DNA of 64,000 nucleotides from Halomonas alimentaria (GCF_009902005.1 NZ_WUTT01000001.1:2924805-2988804), one strand, 5' to 3'. Positions 1 to 10,877 are shown, counted from the stretch's first letter. A program made the numbers and translations. Notes: generated by a model from the sequence alone, not told the origin.

Positions 1-800
1 GGGTCAGCCGCTCGCTGGCCAGGCTCGAGGAGGACCTGGGCCTGAGCCTCTACCATCGCGAGAAGAACCGCCTGGTGGCCACGCCGGAGGCCGGCGAGCT
101 CTACGACGAGATCCTGCGCCTGATGGGCAATATCGAGGAGCTCCGCCACAGCGTCCTGGCGCTCAAGGAGTTCGGCACCTCGCGGCTGCGCATCGCGGCG
201 ATCCCCGGCCTCTCCTTCGGCTTCGTGCCGCGCCTGGTGGCGTCGCTGCTGGAGAACCGTCGCTTCAGCGTGAGCCTCGACATGATGTCCAGTCATGAGG
301 TGCAGGCGGCGGTGGAGTCCAGCCACGCCGACATCGGCTTCATCACCCTGCCGGCCACCTCGCCCCAGCTGAACGTCGAGGCGCTGCTCACCACCCAGGC
401 GGTCTGCCTGCTGCCGGCGTCACACCCCCTGGCGGCACAGGACGCGGTGGACGTCACGGCGCTGGCCGACCAGCACCTGGTGATCAGCAACCAGCCGAGC
501 CTCGCCAGCAACCCCCTGCTGGAGCTGCTGGCCCAGCACGGGGTGCGCATCGCCGGCAAGACCGAGGCCAACATCGGCACCATCACGGCGCTGGTGGCCG
601 GCGGCGCGGGCATCACGGTGATGAACCCCATCACCGTCCACGACCAGCTGGGGTGCCACGCGGGGGTGGTGGTGCGCCCCTTCACGCCGGTCATGGGCTT
701 CGACTTCGGCCTGGTCTATCGCCACGAGTGGCGTGACTCCCGGGTGCTGGCCTTCCTGCGCGACCGTGGCCGGGAGCTGCTGGCGGACTATTCCCCCTGA
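1..800 (+). CDS. LysR family transcriptional regulator (5' end missing)
   Basis: The reading frame is open from base 3, so the start lies before the window. The first visible residues (VSRSLARLEEDLGLSLYHR) are the recognition-helix end of a LysR winged HTH, followed by the usual linker and a LysR substrate-binding domain of about 215 residues with the typical segments around 'LLPASHPLA' and 'VAGGAGITVMNP'. It should bind DNA and sense a small ligand. It is followed by an ABC importer on the same strand after a 132-bp gap, so it may control that importer; this is inference. Only the N-terminal half of the HTH is missing. Confidence 0.93.
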   Translation, partial: VSRSLARLEEDLGLSLYHREKNRLVATPEAGELYDEILRLMGNIEELRHSVLALKEFGTSRLRIAAIPGLSFGFVPRLVASLLENRRFSVSLDMMSSHEVQAAVESSHADIGFITLPATSPQLNVEALLTTQAVCLLPASHPLAAQDAVDVTALADQHLVISNQPSLASNPLLELLAQHGVRIAGKTEANIGTITALVAGGAGITVMNPITVHDQLGCHAGVVVRPFTPVMGFDFGLVYRHEWRDSRVLAFLRDRGRELLADYSP

Positions 801-932
801 ACCGTCGGGGCCGGGGAGGGCGCCTGAAAGGGGTGGGAAAACGGTCGTTCGTTGGCAGGACGTATTGGCCGCGGCGGGGAAGCGCGCTAAGGTGCAGGCT
901 CGTTATCCACTCCACAAGAACGAGGGAACACC

Positions 933-1895
933 ATGATGCGGCGTCGAATCCTCTCCGCGGTGCTGGGCTCCATGCTGATGGCCGGGGTGGCCCAGGCCGA
1001 GACCGTCAACCTGGGCATCACCCAGATCGTCGAGCATCCGGCGCTGGATGCCAGCCGCCAGGGGGCGCTGGACGAGCTGGCCGAGCGCGGCTATGTGGAG
1101 GGCGAGAACCTCGCGATCGACTTCCAGAACGCCCAGGGCAATCCCACCATCGCCGCCCAGATCGCCCGAAAGTTCGCTGGCGAGCGCCCCGACATGGTGC
1201 TGGCGATCAGCACCCCCTCGGCCCAGGCCGCGGCCGCGGCGCTGCAGGACGACACCCCCATCGTCTTCACCGCGGTCACCGACCCGCTGCTGGCCAAGCT
1301 GGTGAGCGACATGGACGCCCCCGGCGGCCACATCACCGGCGTGGTCGACGCGCCGCCGCTCCAGGCGCAGCTGCAGCTGATCCGCGACATGTTCCCCGAG
1401 GCCGAGCGGCTCGGCGTCCTCTACAACCCCGGCGAGGCCAACTCCGTCTCCCAGGCCGAGAAGCTCCAGGCCATGGCCCCCGAGCTCGGCTTCGAGCTGG
1501 TCGAGGTGACCGCCTCGCGCACCTCCGAGGTGATGGGCGCGGCACGCAGCCTGGCCGGTCGCGTCGACGCCATCTACGTGCCGGTGGATAACACCGTGGT
1601 CTCCGCCCTCGAGAGCGTGCTCAAGGTCAGCTACGACGCCGACATCCCGGTGTTCACCGGCGACAACTCCTCGGTGGAGCGTGGCGCCCTGGCCTCGCTG
1701 GGCTTCAGCTACTACGACATGGGCCGCCAGACCGGCGAGATGATGGCGCGCATCCTGGACGGCGAGAAGGCCGGCGACCTGCCGGTGGGCACCGTGGAGA
1801 AGCTGGAGCTGATCCTCAACCGCGGCGCCGCCGAGCAGATCGGCTACGAGATCCCGGCCGAGTTCGAGGAGCAGGCGGTCGAGATCTTCGACTGA
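933..1895 (+). CDS. ABC transporter substrate-binding protein (ABC_sub_bind / TrpX type)
   Basis: 320 residues. A signal peptide (MMRRR basic start, hydrophobic core, cleavage near AQA-ET at residue 22) marks it as periplasmic. The rest matches the ABC_sub_bind family (PF04392-like), with 'LGITQIVEHPALDASRQGALDELAERGYVEGENL' style opening split over residues 24-60 and the 'FTAVTDPLLAKLV' and 'GVLYNPGEANS' segments. The ATG at 933 has GAGGGA six bases upstream. First gene of an importer operon: permease follows after 47 bp and the ATPase overlaps the permease. The substrate is not visible; this family includes tryptophan and other small amine or aromatic ligands. Confidence 0.9.
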   Translation: MMRRRILSAVLGSMLMAGVAQAETVNLGITQIVEHPALDASRQGALDELAERGYVEGENLAIDFQNAQGNPTIAAQIARKFAGERPDMVLAISTPSAQAAAAALQDDTPIVFTAVTDPLLAKLVSDMDAPGGHITGVVDAPPLQAQLQLIRDMFPEAERLGVLYNPGEANSVSQAEKLQAMAPELGFELVEVTASRTSEVMGAARSLAGRVDAIYVPVDNTVVSALESVLKVSYDADIPVFTGDNSSVERGALASLGFSYYDMGRQTGEMMARILDGEKAGDLPVGTVEKLELILNRGAAEQIGYEIPAEFEEQAVEIFD

Positions 1896-1942
1896 GGCAT
1901 GTCACCGGGGAGGGGTGACCCTCCCCGTCACGGAAAGCATTC

Positions 1943-2824
1943 ATGAGTCTTATCGCGTTTCTCGGGGCCATCGAGCTTGGCCTCATCTTCGGTTTCGTCG
2001 CCCTCGGCGTCTATCTCTCCTTCCGCGTCCTCGACTTCCCCGACCTCACCGTCGACGGCAGCTTCCCGCTGGGCGCCGCCGTGGCGGCGGTATGGATCGT
2101 CGGCGGGGGCAACCCCTGGGTGGGCACCGCCCTGGCGGTGGTCGCCGGCGGCATGGCCGGCATCGTCACCGCCTGGATGGCGGTGAAGCTCAAGATCCTC
2201 AACCTGCTGGCGTCGATCCTGTCGATGATCGCGCTCTACTCCATCAACCTGCGGGTGATGGGGCGACCCAACATCGCCCTGCTCACCGAGAGCACCATCT
2301 TCACCCCGCTGGAGTCGCTGCCGATGAGCCGCTACATCGTCTATCCGCTGGCGATCCTGGCGGGGCTGGCGGTGGTCACCGCGCTGCTCAACCGCTTCCT
2401 CAACAGCGAGGTGGGCCTGGCGATGCGCGCCACCGGCGAGAACGCGCGCATGGCCTCGGGCAACGGCATCAACACCTCGGTGATGGTGCTGGCCGGCATG
2501 GCGCTCTCCAACGCCCTGGTGGCGCTGGGCGGGGCGCTGTTCGCCCAGAGCCAGGGCAGCGCCGACGTGACCATGGGCGTGGGCACCATCGTGGTGGGGC
2601 TGGCGGCGGTGATCGGCGGGCAGTCGCTGATCCCCGGGCGCACCATCCTGGTGGCCACCCTGGCCTGCATCTTCGGTTCCATCCTCTACCGCCTGATGGT
2701 GGCGGTGGCCCTCAACGCCGACTTCATCGGCCTGAAGGCCCAGGACCTCAACCTGGTCACCGCCCTGCTGGTCGGCTTCGCGCTGGTGCTCCCGCGACTC
2801 AAGCTCAGGAGACGTAGCGCATGA
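1943..2824 (+). CDS. ABC transporter permease (TrpY-like, branched-chain permease superfamily)
   Basis: 293 residues with about eight hydrophobic segments and no signal peptide, so an inner-membrane permease of the BPD_transp_2 fold. Conserved features include 'LDFPDLTVDGSFPLGAAV' near residues 30-48 and the cytoplasmic loop 'GLAMRATGENARMA' near residue 155, which contacts the ATPase. It follows the binding protein and overlaps the ATPase gene by four bases (ATGA), which implies translational coupling. One permease gene only, so a homodimeric membrane channel is expected. Confidence 0.9.
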   Translation: MSLIAFLGAIELGLIFGFVALGVYLSFRVLDFPDLTVDGSFPLGAAVAAVWIVGGGNPWVGTALAVVAGGMAGIVTAWMAVKLKILNLLASILSMIALYSINLRVMGRPNIALLTESTIFTPLESLPMSRYIVYPLAILAGLAVVTALLNRFLNSEVGLAMRATGENARMASGNGINTSVMVLAGMALSNALVALGGALFAQSQGSADVTMGVGTIVVGLAAVIGGQSLIPGRTILVATLACIFGSILYRLMVAVALNADFIGLKAQDLNLVTALLVGFALVLPRLKLRRRSA

Positions 2825-3615
2825 TCGAGTTACAGGATATCCACGTCACCTTCAATCCCGGTACGCCGCTCGAGAACCACGTCCTCAAGGGCATCGACCT
2901 GACCATCGACGAGGGCGAGTTCGTCACCGTGATCGGCGGCAACGGCGCCGGCAAGTCGACGCTGCTCAACGTGCTGGCCGGGGAGATCATCGCCCAGCCC
3001 GGGCGGGTGCTGATCGGCGGGCGCGACGTCACGCGCCTGGCGGCCTTCAAGCGTGCCGACCTGGTGGCGCGGGTCTACCAGGACCCGCTGGCCGGCACCT
3101 GCAGTACCCTGACCCTCGAGGAGAACATGGCCCTGGCCTTCGCCCGCGGGCGGCGTCGGCGCCTGGGGCGGGCCCTTGACGCCAGCCTGCGCAGCCGCCT
3201 TCGCGACAACCTGGCGCGCCTGGGTCTGGGGCTGGAGAATCGCCTTCACGACAGCATCGGACTGCTCTCCGGCGGCCAGCGCCAGGCGGTCAGCCTGCTG
3301 ATGGCGGCGCTGCAGCCCATGGAGATCCTGCTGCTGGATGAGCATACCGCGGCGCTGGACCCGCGCATCGCCAGCTTCGTACTGGAGCTCTCCGCCGATA
3401 TCATTCGCGAACAGCGTCTCACCGCCCTGATGGTCACCCATAGCATGCGCCAGGCGCTGGACGTGGGCCATCGCACCATCATGATGGACCAGGGCGAGGT
3501 GGCCTTCGACGTCAAGGGCGAGGAGCGCGAGGGGCTCGATGTACCGGACCTGCTCAGGCTCTTCGAGCGGGCCCGCGGCGAGCAGGTCGACGACGATTCG
3601 CTGCTGCTGGGCTGA
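2821..3615 (+). CDS. ABC transporter ATP-binding protein
   Basis: 264 residues, one ABC domain. Walker A is GGNGAGKST at residues 39-47, the signature is LSGGQRQ, and Walker B is 'ILLLDEHTAALDP'. The usual DEPT is DEHT here, as in other members of this TrpZ-like branch. It supplies ATP hydrolysis for the permease encoded just upstream. The start overlaps the permease stop (ATGA). The gene that follows after 14 bp is an acetylpolyamine amidohydrolase-like enzyme, probably in the same transcript. Confidence 0.92.
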   Translation: MIELQDIHVTFNPGTPLENHVLKGIDLTIDEGEFVTVIGGNGAGKSTLLNVLAGEIIAQPGRVLIGGRDVTRLAAFKRADLVARVYQDPLAGTCSTLTLEENMALAFARGRRRRLGRALDASLRSRLRDNLARLGLGLENRLHDSIGLLSGGQRQAVSLLMAALQPMEILLLDEHTAALDPRIASFVLELSADIIREQRLTALMVTHSMRQALDVGHRTIMMDQGEVAFDVKGEEREGLDVPDLLRLFERARGEQVDDDSLLLG

Positions 3616-3629
3616 AGGAGGCACAAACC

Positions 3630-4679
3630 ATGCGTATCTATCATTCAGACGCCACCAAGGCGCGCCGGGCACGCACGGAACTCGATGGCGGCCAGCTGGT
3701 GCCGCCCTGGGAGTGCCCGGAGCGGGTCGACATGATCCTCGCGGGCCTGCGCGAGGCGGGGGTCGGCGAGGTGTTCTCGCCCGCCGAGCACGGCCTGGCA
3801 CCGGTGCTGGCGGTACATGACGCCGACTACGTCGACTTCCTGGCGAGCTGCTGGGATGACTGGCGGGCGCTGGGTCGCGAGGGCGAGGCGATCGCCTGGG
3901 TCTGGCCTACCCGGACCATGCCGGGGCGGCGCATTCCCAGCTGCGTCGACGGGCGCCTGGGGCACTACGCCCTGGGGGCGGATACCTCGATCTGTGCGGG
4001 TACCTTCGAGGCGGCCATGGCCAGCAAGGACGTGGCGCTCTCGGCGCTGGACCATGTGCTGGCGAGTGGTGAGCCGGCCTTCGGGCTGTGCCGTCCGCCG
4101 GGGCATCATGCCGCCGTGGACCAGTTCGGCGGCTACTGCTTCTTCAATAATGCCGCGGTCGCCGCCCAGCGGGCGCTGGACGCGGGCCTGTCACGGGTGG
4201 CGATCCTCGATGTGGACTTCCACCATGGCAACGGTACCCAGCAGATCTTCGAGCGGCGCAGCGATGTGCTGTTCGTGTCGATCCACGGCGACCCCATGAC
4301 CTGCTTCCCCTACTTCATGGGCCATGCCGATGAGGTGGGCGAGGGCGACGGGGCGGGCTATACCGTCAACTATCCGCTGCCGGAAGGCAGCAGCGCCGAA
4401 GTCTGGTTCCACGTGCTGGAGGCCGCCAAGGAGCGTATCCGCGAGGCGGGCTGCGAGCTGCTGATCGTGTCGCTGGGGGTGGACACCTTCGCGGGCGACC
4501 CGATCAGCGCCTTCACCCTGGCAAGCGAAGACTTCACCGAGATGGGCCGCCGTCTGGCGGCGTTGGGCCTGCCCACCCTGGTACTGATGGAGGGCGGCTA
4601 TGCGGTGGCGGAGATCGGCACCAACGTGGCCAACGTGCTCGGCGGCTTCGAGCAGGGCCAGGCCGCGAAGCGGGGGTAG
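3630..4679 (+). CDS. Histone deacetylase family protein, acetylpolyamine amidohydrolase type
   Basis: 349 residues, full length for bacterial class II HDAC-like zinc amidohydrolases. Visible active-site elements are RPPGHH (His159-His160), the zinc-binding DVDFHHGNG (Asp195, His197), a further Asp in 'SLGVDTFAGDP' and the catalytic EGGY tyrosine (Tyr324). The 'PWECPERVDMI' opening and the HGDP-FPYF loop fit acetylpolyamine amidohydrolases better than histone deacetylases. It probably removes acetyl groups from acetylated polyamines in the cytoplasm. AAGGAGG precedes the ATG. Placed last after an ABC importer, it may act on the imported substrate (inference). Confidence 0.88.
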   Translation: MRIYHSDATKARRARTELDGGQLVPPWECPERVDMILAGLREAGVGEVFSPAEHGLAPVLAVHDADYVDFLASCWDDWRALGREGEAIAWVWPTRTMPGRRIPSCVDGRLGHYALGADTSICAGTFEAAMASKDVALSALDHVLASGEPAFGLCRPPGHHAAVDQFGGYCFFNNAAVAAQRALDAGLSRVAILDVDFHHGNGTQQIFERRSDVLFVSIHGDPMTCFPYFMGHADEVGEGDGAGYTVNYPLPEGSSAEVWFHVLEAAKERIREAGCELLIVSLGVDTFAGDPISAFTLASEDFTEMGRRLAALGLPTLVLMEGGYAVAEIGTNVANVLGGFEQGQAAKRG

Positions 4680-4682
4680 GGC

Positions 4683-5648
4683 CTACTCCCGCTCGCCCTG
4701 TGAGCGCATGCCGCGCTGGCGCTGCTGCACCTGCATGGCGTCCATGCGGGACTTGAGGGCGCTCTGGGTGGCCTGCAGCGCCTCGGCACGGATCTCCGCC
4801 TTGGTGGCCCGCTGGGCGGCTTCCTGGGCCTGCTTCTGCGCCTCCTGCTTGGCGCGCTCCACGGCGTCCAGGCGTGCCTTCTGCTCGGCGCGCATCTCGG
4901 TGACTTCCTGGCGCTGACGGGCGCGCTCCTCCTGGATCTCACGCTTGAGCTGGCCGATCTGCTCGGCCTTCTCGCGAGCCTGTTCCAGGGCGCCGTCGCG
5001 CTGGCTCTCCGCCACGGCCTGGGCACGTTCGGCCTTGATTCGCTCCTCGTCCACGGCACGCGTCTCGCGTTCGGCGCTCAGGCGCGCCTGCTGGGCCTCG
5101 TCCAGCTGCTCGCGCAGCATGGCCACCTGCTGGCGGTGCTGAATCAGCCCCTCCTGAGCCTCCCGGGCCAGCTGCTGCTCTCGCTCCAGCTCATCGCGCA
5201 GGCCGTCGCGTTCGGCCTGCAGGGCGCTGCAGCGCTCGCTGGTGGCCCTGGCCTCGCGCTCGACCTGCTCGAGACGCCGCTCCAGCTCGAGATTGCGTCG
5301 CTCCAGGGCCTCGCCGATCTCGGCCAGGGTGGTGGCATCGGCGCGCGCCTCCTCAGCCAGTCGCTGGCCCTCGCTCAGGCCGCTCTCGGCATGCGCCGCC
5401 AGCTCCCGTTCCAGGGCGTCGATCAGCCCCGCGGGGAGCCGCGGGGCAGGCGGCTCGGGGACAGTACGGGCGTCACGCCAGGTGCTCAGGTGTCGCTGGG
5501 CGATGTTGGGCGAGCCGGTGCCGAGCAGCTCCAGCACCCGCTGCAGGGTCGGCTCGGCACCACGCTGCTCCAGATTCTCGGCGGCGGCGGCGACCTGCGC
5601 ATAGGTGAGCGATGCGGTGGCGTGGGCGGGGTCTTGGGGTTGGCTCAT
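4683..5648 (-). CDS. KfrA-like DNA-binding coiled-coil protein
   Basis: 321 residues. Residues about 12-120 match the KfrA N-terminal DNA-binding domain ('LTYAQVAAAAENLEQRGAEPTLQRVLELLG'-type region, given here only as a description of residues 13-43). Residues about 120-310 are almost pure Glu/Arg/Gln/Ala heptads, that is one long coiled coil. KfrA proteins are best known from plasmids, where they bind DNA as multimers and support partitioning and autoregulation; chromosomal copies are common in Halomonas and Pseudomonas, with unknown role. It is convergent with the deacetylase gene (3-bp gap) and divergent from dnaX. Confidence 0.82.
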   Translation of the reverse strand: MSQPQDPAHATASLTYAQVAAAAENLEQRGAEPTLQRVLELLGTGSPNIAQRHLSTWRDARTVPEPPAPRLPAGLIDALERELAAHAESGLSEGQRLAEEARADATTLAEIGEALERRNLELERRLEQVEREARATSERCSALQAERDGLRDELEREQQLAREAQEGLIQHRQQVAMLREQLDEAQQARLSAERETRAVDEERIKAERAQAVAESQRDGALEQAREKAEQIGQLKREIQEERARQRQEVTEMRAEQKARLDAVERAKQEAQKQAQEAAQRATKAEIRAEALQATQSALKSRMDAMQVQQRQRGMRSQGERE

Positions 5649-5745
5649 GGTGTCGTCGTCCCTGTAATGGCCAGTGGCGGCCAGACTAGCACAGCCGCGC
5701 GGCGGCGGGCATGGTGGCTCGCTTTCCGCGGCGTCCCCCGGGCGC

Positions 5746-5786
5746 TAGAATGAAGGCTTCATGCCGGCCTCGCCGGCTTTCGTTTT
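5746..5786 (+). promoter_or_regulatory. dnaX promoter -10 and terminator-like leader hairpin
   Basis: TAGAAT at 5746-5751 is a good sigma-70 -10 element. About 12 bp downstream lies GCCGGC-CTC-GCCGGC (5763-5777) followed by TTTCGTTTT, which has the shape of a weak intrinsic terminator inside the 5' leader. The dnaX ATG is at 5808. A clear -35 element is not visible. Confidence 0.4.
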
Positions 5787-5807
5787 CCCGCAAGGATATC
5801 GCGCCGC

Positions 5808-7736
<1,929 letters not shown>

Positions 7737-7756
7737 ACGACCAGAGAGGACACACC

Positions 7757-8086
7757 ATGTTCAATAAAGGTGGAATGGGCAACATCATGAAGCAGGCCCA
7801 GGAGATGCAGGAGAAGATGCAGCGCGTCCAGGAGGAGGTCGCCCGCGCCGAGGTGCTGGGTGAGGCGGGCGCGGGCATGGTCAAGGTGACCATGAATGGC
7901 CGCCACGATGTCAGCAAGGTGGATATCGACCAGAGCGTCATGGAGGAGGACAAGGAACTGCTCGAGGACCTGCTGGCCGCCGCGGTGAATGATGCCGTGC
8001 GCAAGGTCGAGGCCAACTCCAAGGCCAAGATGGAAGAGGCGACCGCTGGCCTGAACTTGCCGCCCGGTTTCAAGATGCCGTTCTGA
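7757..8086 (+). CDS. ybaB: YbaB/EbfC family nucleoid-associated protein
   Basis: 109 residues, the family's usual length. It begins '[22 protein letters not shown]' in character, with an amphipathic N-terminal helix, then the '[15 protein letters not shown]' beta hairpin typical of the family. YbaB binds DNA as a dimer and is associated with the nucleoid. It sits 20 bp after dnaX and 2 bp before recR, the common bacterial order, so all three are probably cotranscribed. The ribosome binding site AGAGAGG is visible upstream. Confidence 0.95.
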   Translation: MFNKGGMGNIMKQAQEMQEKMQRVQEEVARAEVLGEAGAGMVKVTMNGRHDVSKVDIDQSVMEEDKELLEDLLAAAVNDAVRKVEANSKAKMEEATAGLNLPPGFKMPF

Positions 8087-8088
8087 CG

Positions 8089-8694
8089 ATGAGCTTTTCA
8101 CCCCTCATCGAGAAACTGATGGAGTCGCTGCGGGTGCTGCCCGGCGTGGGGCCCAAGACCGCCCAGCGCATGGCCATGCACCTGCTGGAGCGCGACCGCG
8201 ACGGTGGGCGGCGCCTGGCCGCGGTGCTCGAGGATGCCCTGGAGCGCGTCGGCTACTGCCGGCGCTGTCGCACCCTCACCGAGGATGAGGTATGCGCGTT
8301 GTGCGAGAGCACCCGTCGTGACGATGGCCTGCTCTGCGTGGTGGAGTCGCCCGCCGACCAGCTCGCCATCGAGGAGGCCGGCGGTTATCGCGGCCGCTAC
8401 TTCGTGCTGCACGGCCATCTCTCGCCCCTCGACGGCATCGGCCCCGAGGACCTGGGCCTCGACGCTCTCGAGTCGCGGGTCGCCGAGGAGGGGGTCGAGG
8501 AGGTGATACTCGCTACCAACCCCACGGTCGAGGGCGAGGCCACCGCCCACTATATTGCCGCCCAGCTCACGGCCCACGGCGTACGCCTGTCGCGCCTCGC
8601 CTATGGCGTGCCCATGGGTGGCGAGCTGGAGTATGTCGATGGTGGCACCCTGAGCCGCGCCTTCAATGGCCGCCTGCCGTTCCGAGGCGACTGA
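8089..8694 (+). CDS. recR: Recombination mediator protein RecR
   Basis: 201 residues, normal length. It has the N-terminal helix-hairpin-helix ([13 protein letters not shown]), a C4 zinc finger (YCRRC and CALC), and a Toprim domain with '[15 protein letters not shown]' and '[15 protein letters not shown]'. RecR works with RecF and RecO to load RecA on gapped DNA. The start lies 2 bp after the ybaB stop, implying coupling. Confidence 0.97.
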   Translation: MSFSPLIEKLMESLRVLPGVGPKTAQRMAMHLLERDRDGGRRLAAVLEDALERVGYCRRCRTLTEDEVCALCESTRRDDGLLCVVESPADQLAIEEAGGYRGRYFVLHGHLSPLDGIGPEDLGLDALESRVAEEGVEEVILATNPTVEGEATAHYIAAQLTAHGVRLSRLAYGVPMGGELEYVDGGTLSRAFNGRLPFRGD

Positions 8695-8741
8695 GCCCAC
8701 GCCCGCTCGCCTCATTCCCTTTCAACACTGCCGGAACCCCG

Positions 8742-9869
8742 ATGCCCCTGACCCCCGAGATTCACTGGATCGATACCCCCGAGGCCCTGGATGCCGCCTG
8801 CCAGGCGGTGGCCGACGCCGATGTCATCGCCCTGGATACCGAGTTCTTCCGCGAGAACACCTTCTACCCGGTGCCGGCGCTGATCCAGTTCTCCGCCGGA
8901 GGCCCGGCCTGGCTGGTCGACCCCCAGGCCGTGGCCTGCACCGATGCCTTCCGCCGCCTGCTGGCCGAGGGCCCGCTCAAGCTGCTTCACGCCGCCAGCG
9001 AGGACCTGGAAGTCTTCACGCGCTGGGCCGGGGTGACACCGCGTCCGCTGGTGGATACCCAGGTCGCCCAGGGGCTGCTCGGCGACAATCCCGCCATGGG
9101 CTACCAGAAGTTGGTGGAGCACTGGGTCGGCGAGAGCCTGCCCAAGGACGAGACCCGCTCCGACTGGCTGGTGCGCCCGCTCTCCGAGACACAGCGCCAG
9201 TACGCCGCCCTGGATGTGGTCTACCTGGTGCAGGTGTGGGAGCAGCAGTGCCGCGAGCTCGAGCGCCTGGGGCGCCGCGACTGGCTGGAGGCCGACGGCG
9301 AGGCGATGCTGGCCCAGGCCGAGCGCAGCGTGGCTGCCGACGGCCAGTGGTACCTGCGCCAGCGCCAGCTGTGGCGCCTGGCGCCACGCCAGATCGAGGC
9401 CTACCGGCGACTGACCACCTGGCGCGAAGGCGAGGCACGTGCCCGCAACCTGCCGCGGGGCTGGCTGGTTCACGACCGTGTGCTGTTCGCCATCGCCGAG
9501 GCGATGCCGGAGAACCGCTTCGAGCTATCGCGGCTCGAGGACGTCAAGCCGAGCCTGGTCAAGCGCGACGGCGATACCCTGCTGGCCCTGGTAGCCGAGG
9601 CGCGGCATTGCGACGCGGCCGAGTTGCCCGGAGAGCTGCCGTCACCCATGGAGCCCGAGTTCAAGCGCGGCATCAAGGCGTTGAAGAAGGTGGTCAATGC
9701 CGAGGCCGAGGCGCTTGGGCTGGCCCCGGAGGTGCTGCTGCGGCGCCGCGACCTGGAAGCCCTGCTGACCGCCCACCTGGAGGGAGAAGCCCCACCGCTG
9801 CCGCAGGGCTGGCGCGGTGAGCGCCTGAACACGGGCCTGGTGAAGGCCCTGGAGGAGCTGCCCCGATGA
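8742..9869 (+). CDS. rnd: Ribonuclease D
   Basis: 375 residues. DEDD exonuclease domain: 'IALDTEFFRENTF' (first Asp-Glu), 'LLHAASEDLEVF' (Asp) and 'RQYAALDVVYLVQVW' (Tyr/Asp of ExoIII), followed by one or two HRDC domains (about residues 210-375). RNase D trims tRNA and other stable RNA 3' ends. It overlaps ycgL by four bases (ATGA), a pairing common in this group. The ATG at 8742 has only a weak ribosome binding site. Confidence 0.94.
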   Translation: MPLTPEIHWIDTPEALDAACQAVADADVIALDTEFFRENTFYPVPALIQFSAGGPAWLVDPQAVACTDAFRRLLAEGPLKLLHAASEDLEVFTRWAGVTPRPLVDTQVAQGLLGDNPAMGYQKLVEHWVGESLPKDETRSDWLVRPLSETQRQYAALDVVYLVQVWEQQCRELERLGRRDWLEADGEAMLAQAERSVAADGQWYLRQRQLWRLAPRQIEAYRRLTTWREGEARARNLPRGWLVHDRVLFAIAEAMPENRFELSRLEDVKPSLVKRDGDTLLALVAEARHCDAAELPGELPSPMEPEFKRGIKALKKVVNAEAEALGLAPEVLLRRRDLEALLTAHLEGEAPPLPQGWRGERLNTGLVKALEELPR

Positions 9870-10177
9870 GTGATGACCGGATGTCCGGCAATCGCCTGCT
9901 GTGCCAGGTGTTCAAGAGTCCGCTCAAGGAGGAGATGTATCTCTACGTCGACAAGCGCGAGGGCGTGGAGCGCGTGCCCGAGCCGCTGCTTGCGCGCTTC
10001 GGCAAGCCGCAACCGGCCATGACGCTGATCCTCAGCCCCGAGAAGCGGCTGGGCCGTGCCCGCGCCGACGAGGTGATGCAGGCGATCCGCGACAAGGGGT
10101 TCTACCTGCAGATGCCCCCCGCCAAGGAGGAGTACCTGCTGGATCTCTACCGCACCCCCACCGAGGCGCGCTATTGA
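9866..10177 (+). CDS. ycgL: YcgL domain-containing protein
   Basis: 103 residues. Hallmarks of the YcgL family are 'CQVFKSPLKEEMYLYV' near residue 12, 'LLARFGKPQPAMTLIL' and 'GFYLQMPPAKEEYLLDLYR'. The family is conserved in gammaproteobacteria and has no settled function; its placement directly after rnd (ATGA overlap) suggests a link to RNA metabolism, which is only inference. Confidence 0.92.
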   Translation: MSDDRMSGNRLLCQVFKSPLKEEMYLYVDKREGVERVPEPLLARFGKPQPAMTLILSPEKRLGRARADEVMQAIRDKGFYLQMPPAKEEYLLDLYRTPTEARY

Positions 10178-10276
10178 TTGACCTCGCCCGATGCCGCGCG
10201 AAGCTGCGGGAACCCCTCTTAACCCAGGGGCGCCGGGGGCAGGCCGAAGAGGAGGTCCTACGCCAGGGAAGGCGTC

Positions 10277-10312
10277 GGTAGCGTACAGGGAGGTATTCAC
10301 AGCGCCTCCTCG
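10277..10312 (+). repeat. Extragenic repeat, copy 1 (36-bp core)
   Basis: The core GGTAGCGTACA...TTCACAGCGCC matches copy 2 at 17974-18009 at 33 of 36 positions in the same orientation. Looser similarity continues on both sides (gcc-rich before, 'cctgtc-ccggg-cagcc' after). It lies in the 212-bp gap between ycgL and ycgN, which holds no gene I can support. Confidence 0.75.
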
Positions 10313-10389
10313 ACGGTCCGGCGCTCCGGGGCCTGTCACCGGGTCAGCCCCGAGATGCCTGCTCTTCAGCAGGATGACTGGAAGGTGCC

Positions 10390-10836
10390 ATGCGAGAACG
10401 TTTCTGGGAGCAGTATCCCCTCGAGGAGCTCACCGCCGAGGAGTGGGAGGCGCTCTGCGACGGCTGCGGCCAGTGCTGCCTGCTCAAGTTCCAGGATGAC
10501 GAGACCGGCGAACTGGCGGTGCTCAACCTGGCCTGCGAGCTGCTGGATATCCACAGTTGCCGCTGCAGCGACTATCCCAATCGTCTGGCGCGGGTGCCGG
10601 AGTGCACCCAGCTGACGCCGGAGCGGGTGGATGAGTTTCGCTGGCTGCCGCGCTCCTGCGCCTACCGTCGGGTCGCCGAGGGGCGCAAGCTGGCCGCCTG
10701 GCATCCGCTGCTCAGCGGTGACCCCGAGCGCGTCCATCGCAAGGGCGTCAGCGTGCGCAGCTTCGCCGTCTCCAGCCGCGGGGTCCCCGAGGAGCACTAC
10801 GAGGACCACATCATCGCGGTGATACCCATCGATTGA
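10390..10836 (+). CDS. ycgN: YcgN family cysteine-cluster protein (UPF0260)
   Basis: 148 residues, the family's length. The N-terminal 'FWEQYPLEELTAEEWEALCDGCGQCC' region (residues 3-28) and later cysteines (Cys-x-Cys near residue 58, CAYR) form the CxxCxxC-type cluster thought to bind iron-sulfur or zinc (Fe-S/Zn CxxCxxxCC family). The biochemical role is unknown. It is convergent with the oligopeptidase gene, with a hairpin between them. Confidence 0.9.
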   Translation: MRERFWEQYPLEELTAEEWEALCDGCGQCCLLKFQDDETGELAVLNLACELLDIHSCRCSDYPNRLARVPECTQLTPERVDEFRWLPRSCAYRRVAEGRKLAAWHPLLSGDPERVHRKGVSVRSFAVSSRGVPEEHYEDHIIAVIPID

Positions 10837-10842
10837 TTGTCC

Positions 10843-10864
10843 GGGGGCAGCCCTCGGCTCCCCC
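10843..10864. terminator. Bidirectional terminator-like hairpin
   Basis: GGGGG-c-AGCC, loop CTC, GGCT-CCCCC: a nine-pair stem with one bulge between the convergent ycgN and oligopeptidase genes. There is no clear T-tract, so efficiency is uncertain. Confidence 0.5.
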
Positions 10865-10877
10865 GTTGCGCGGCAGG

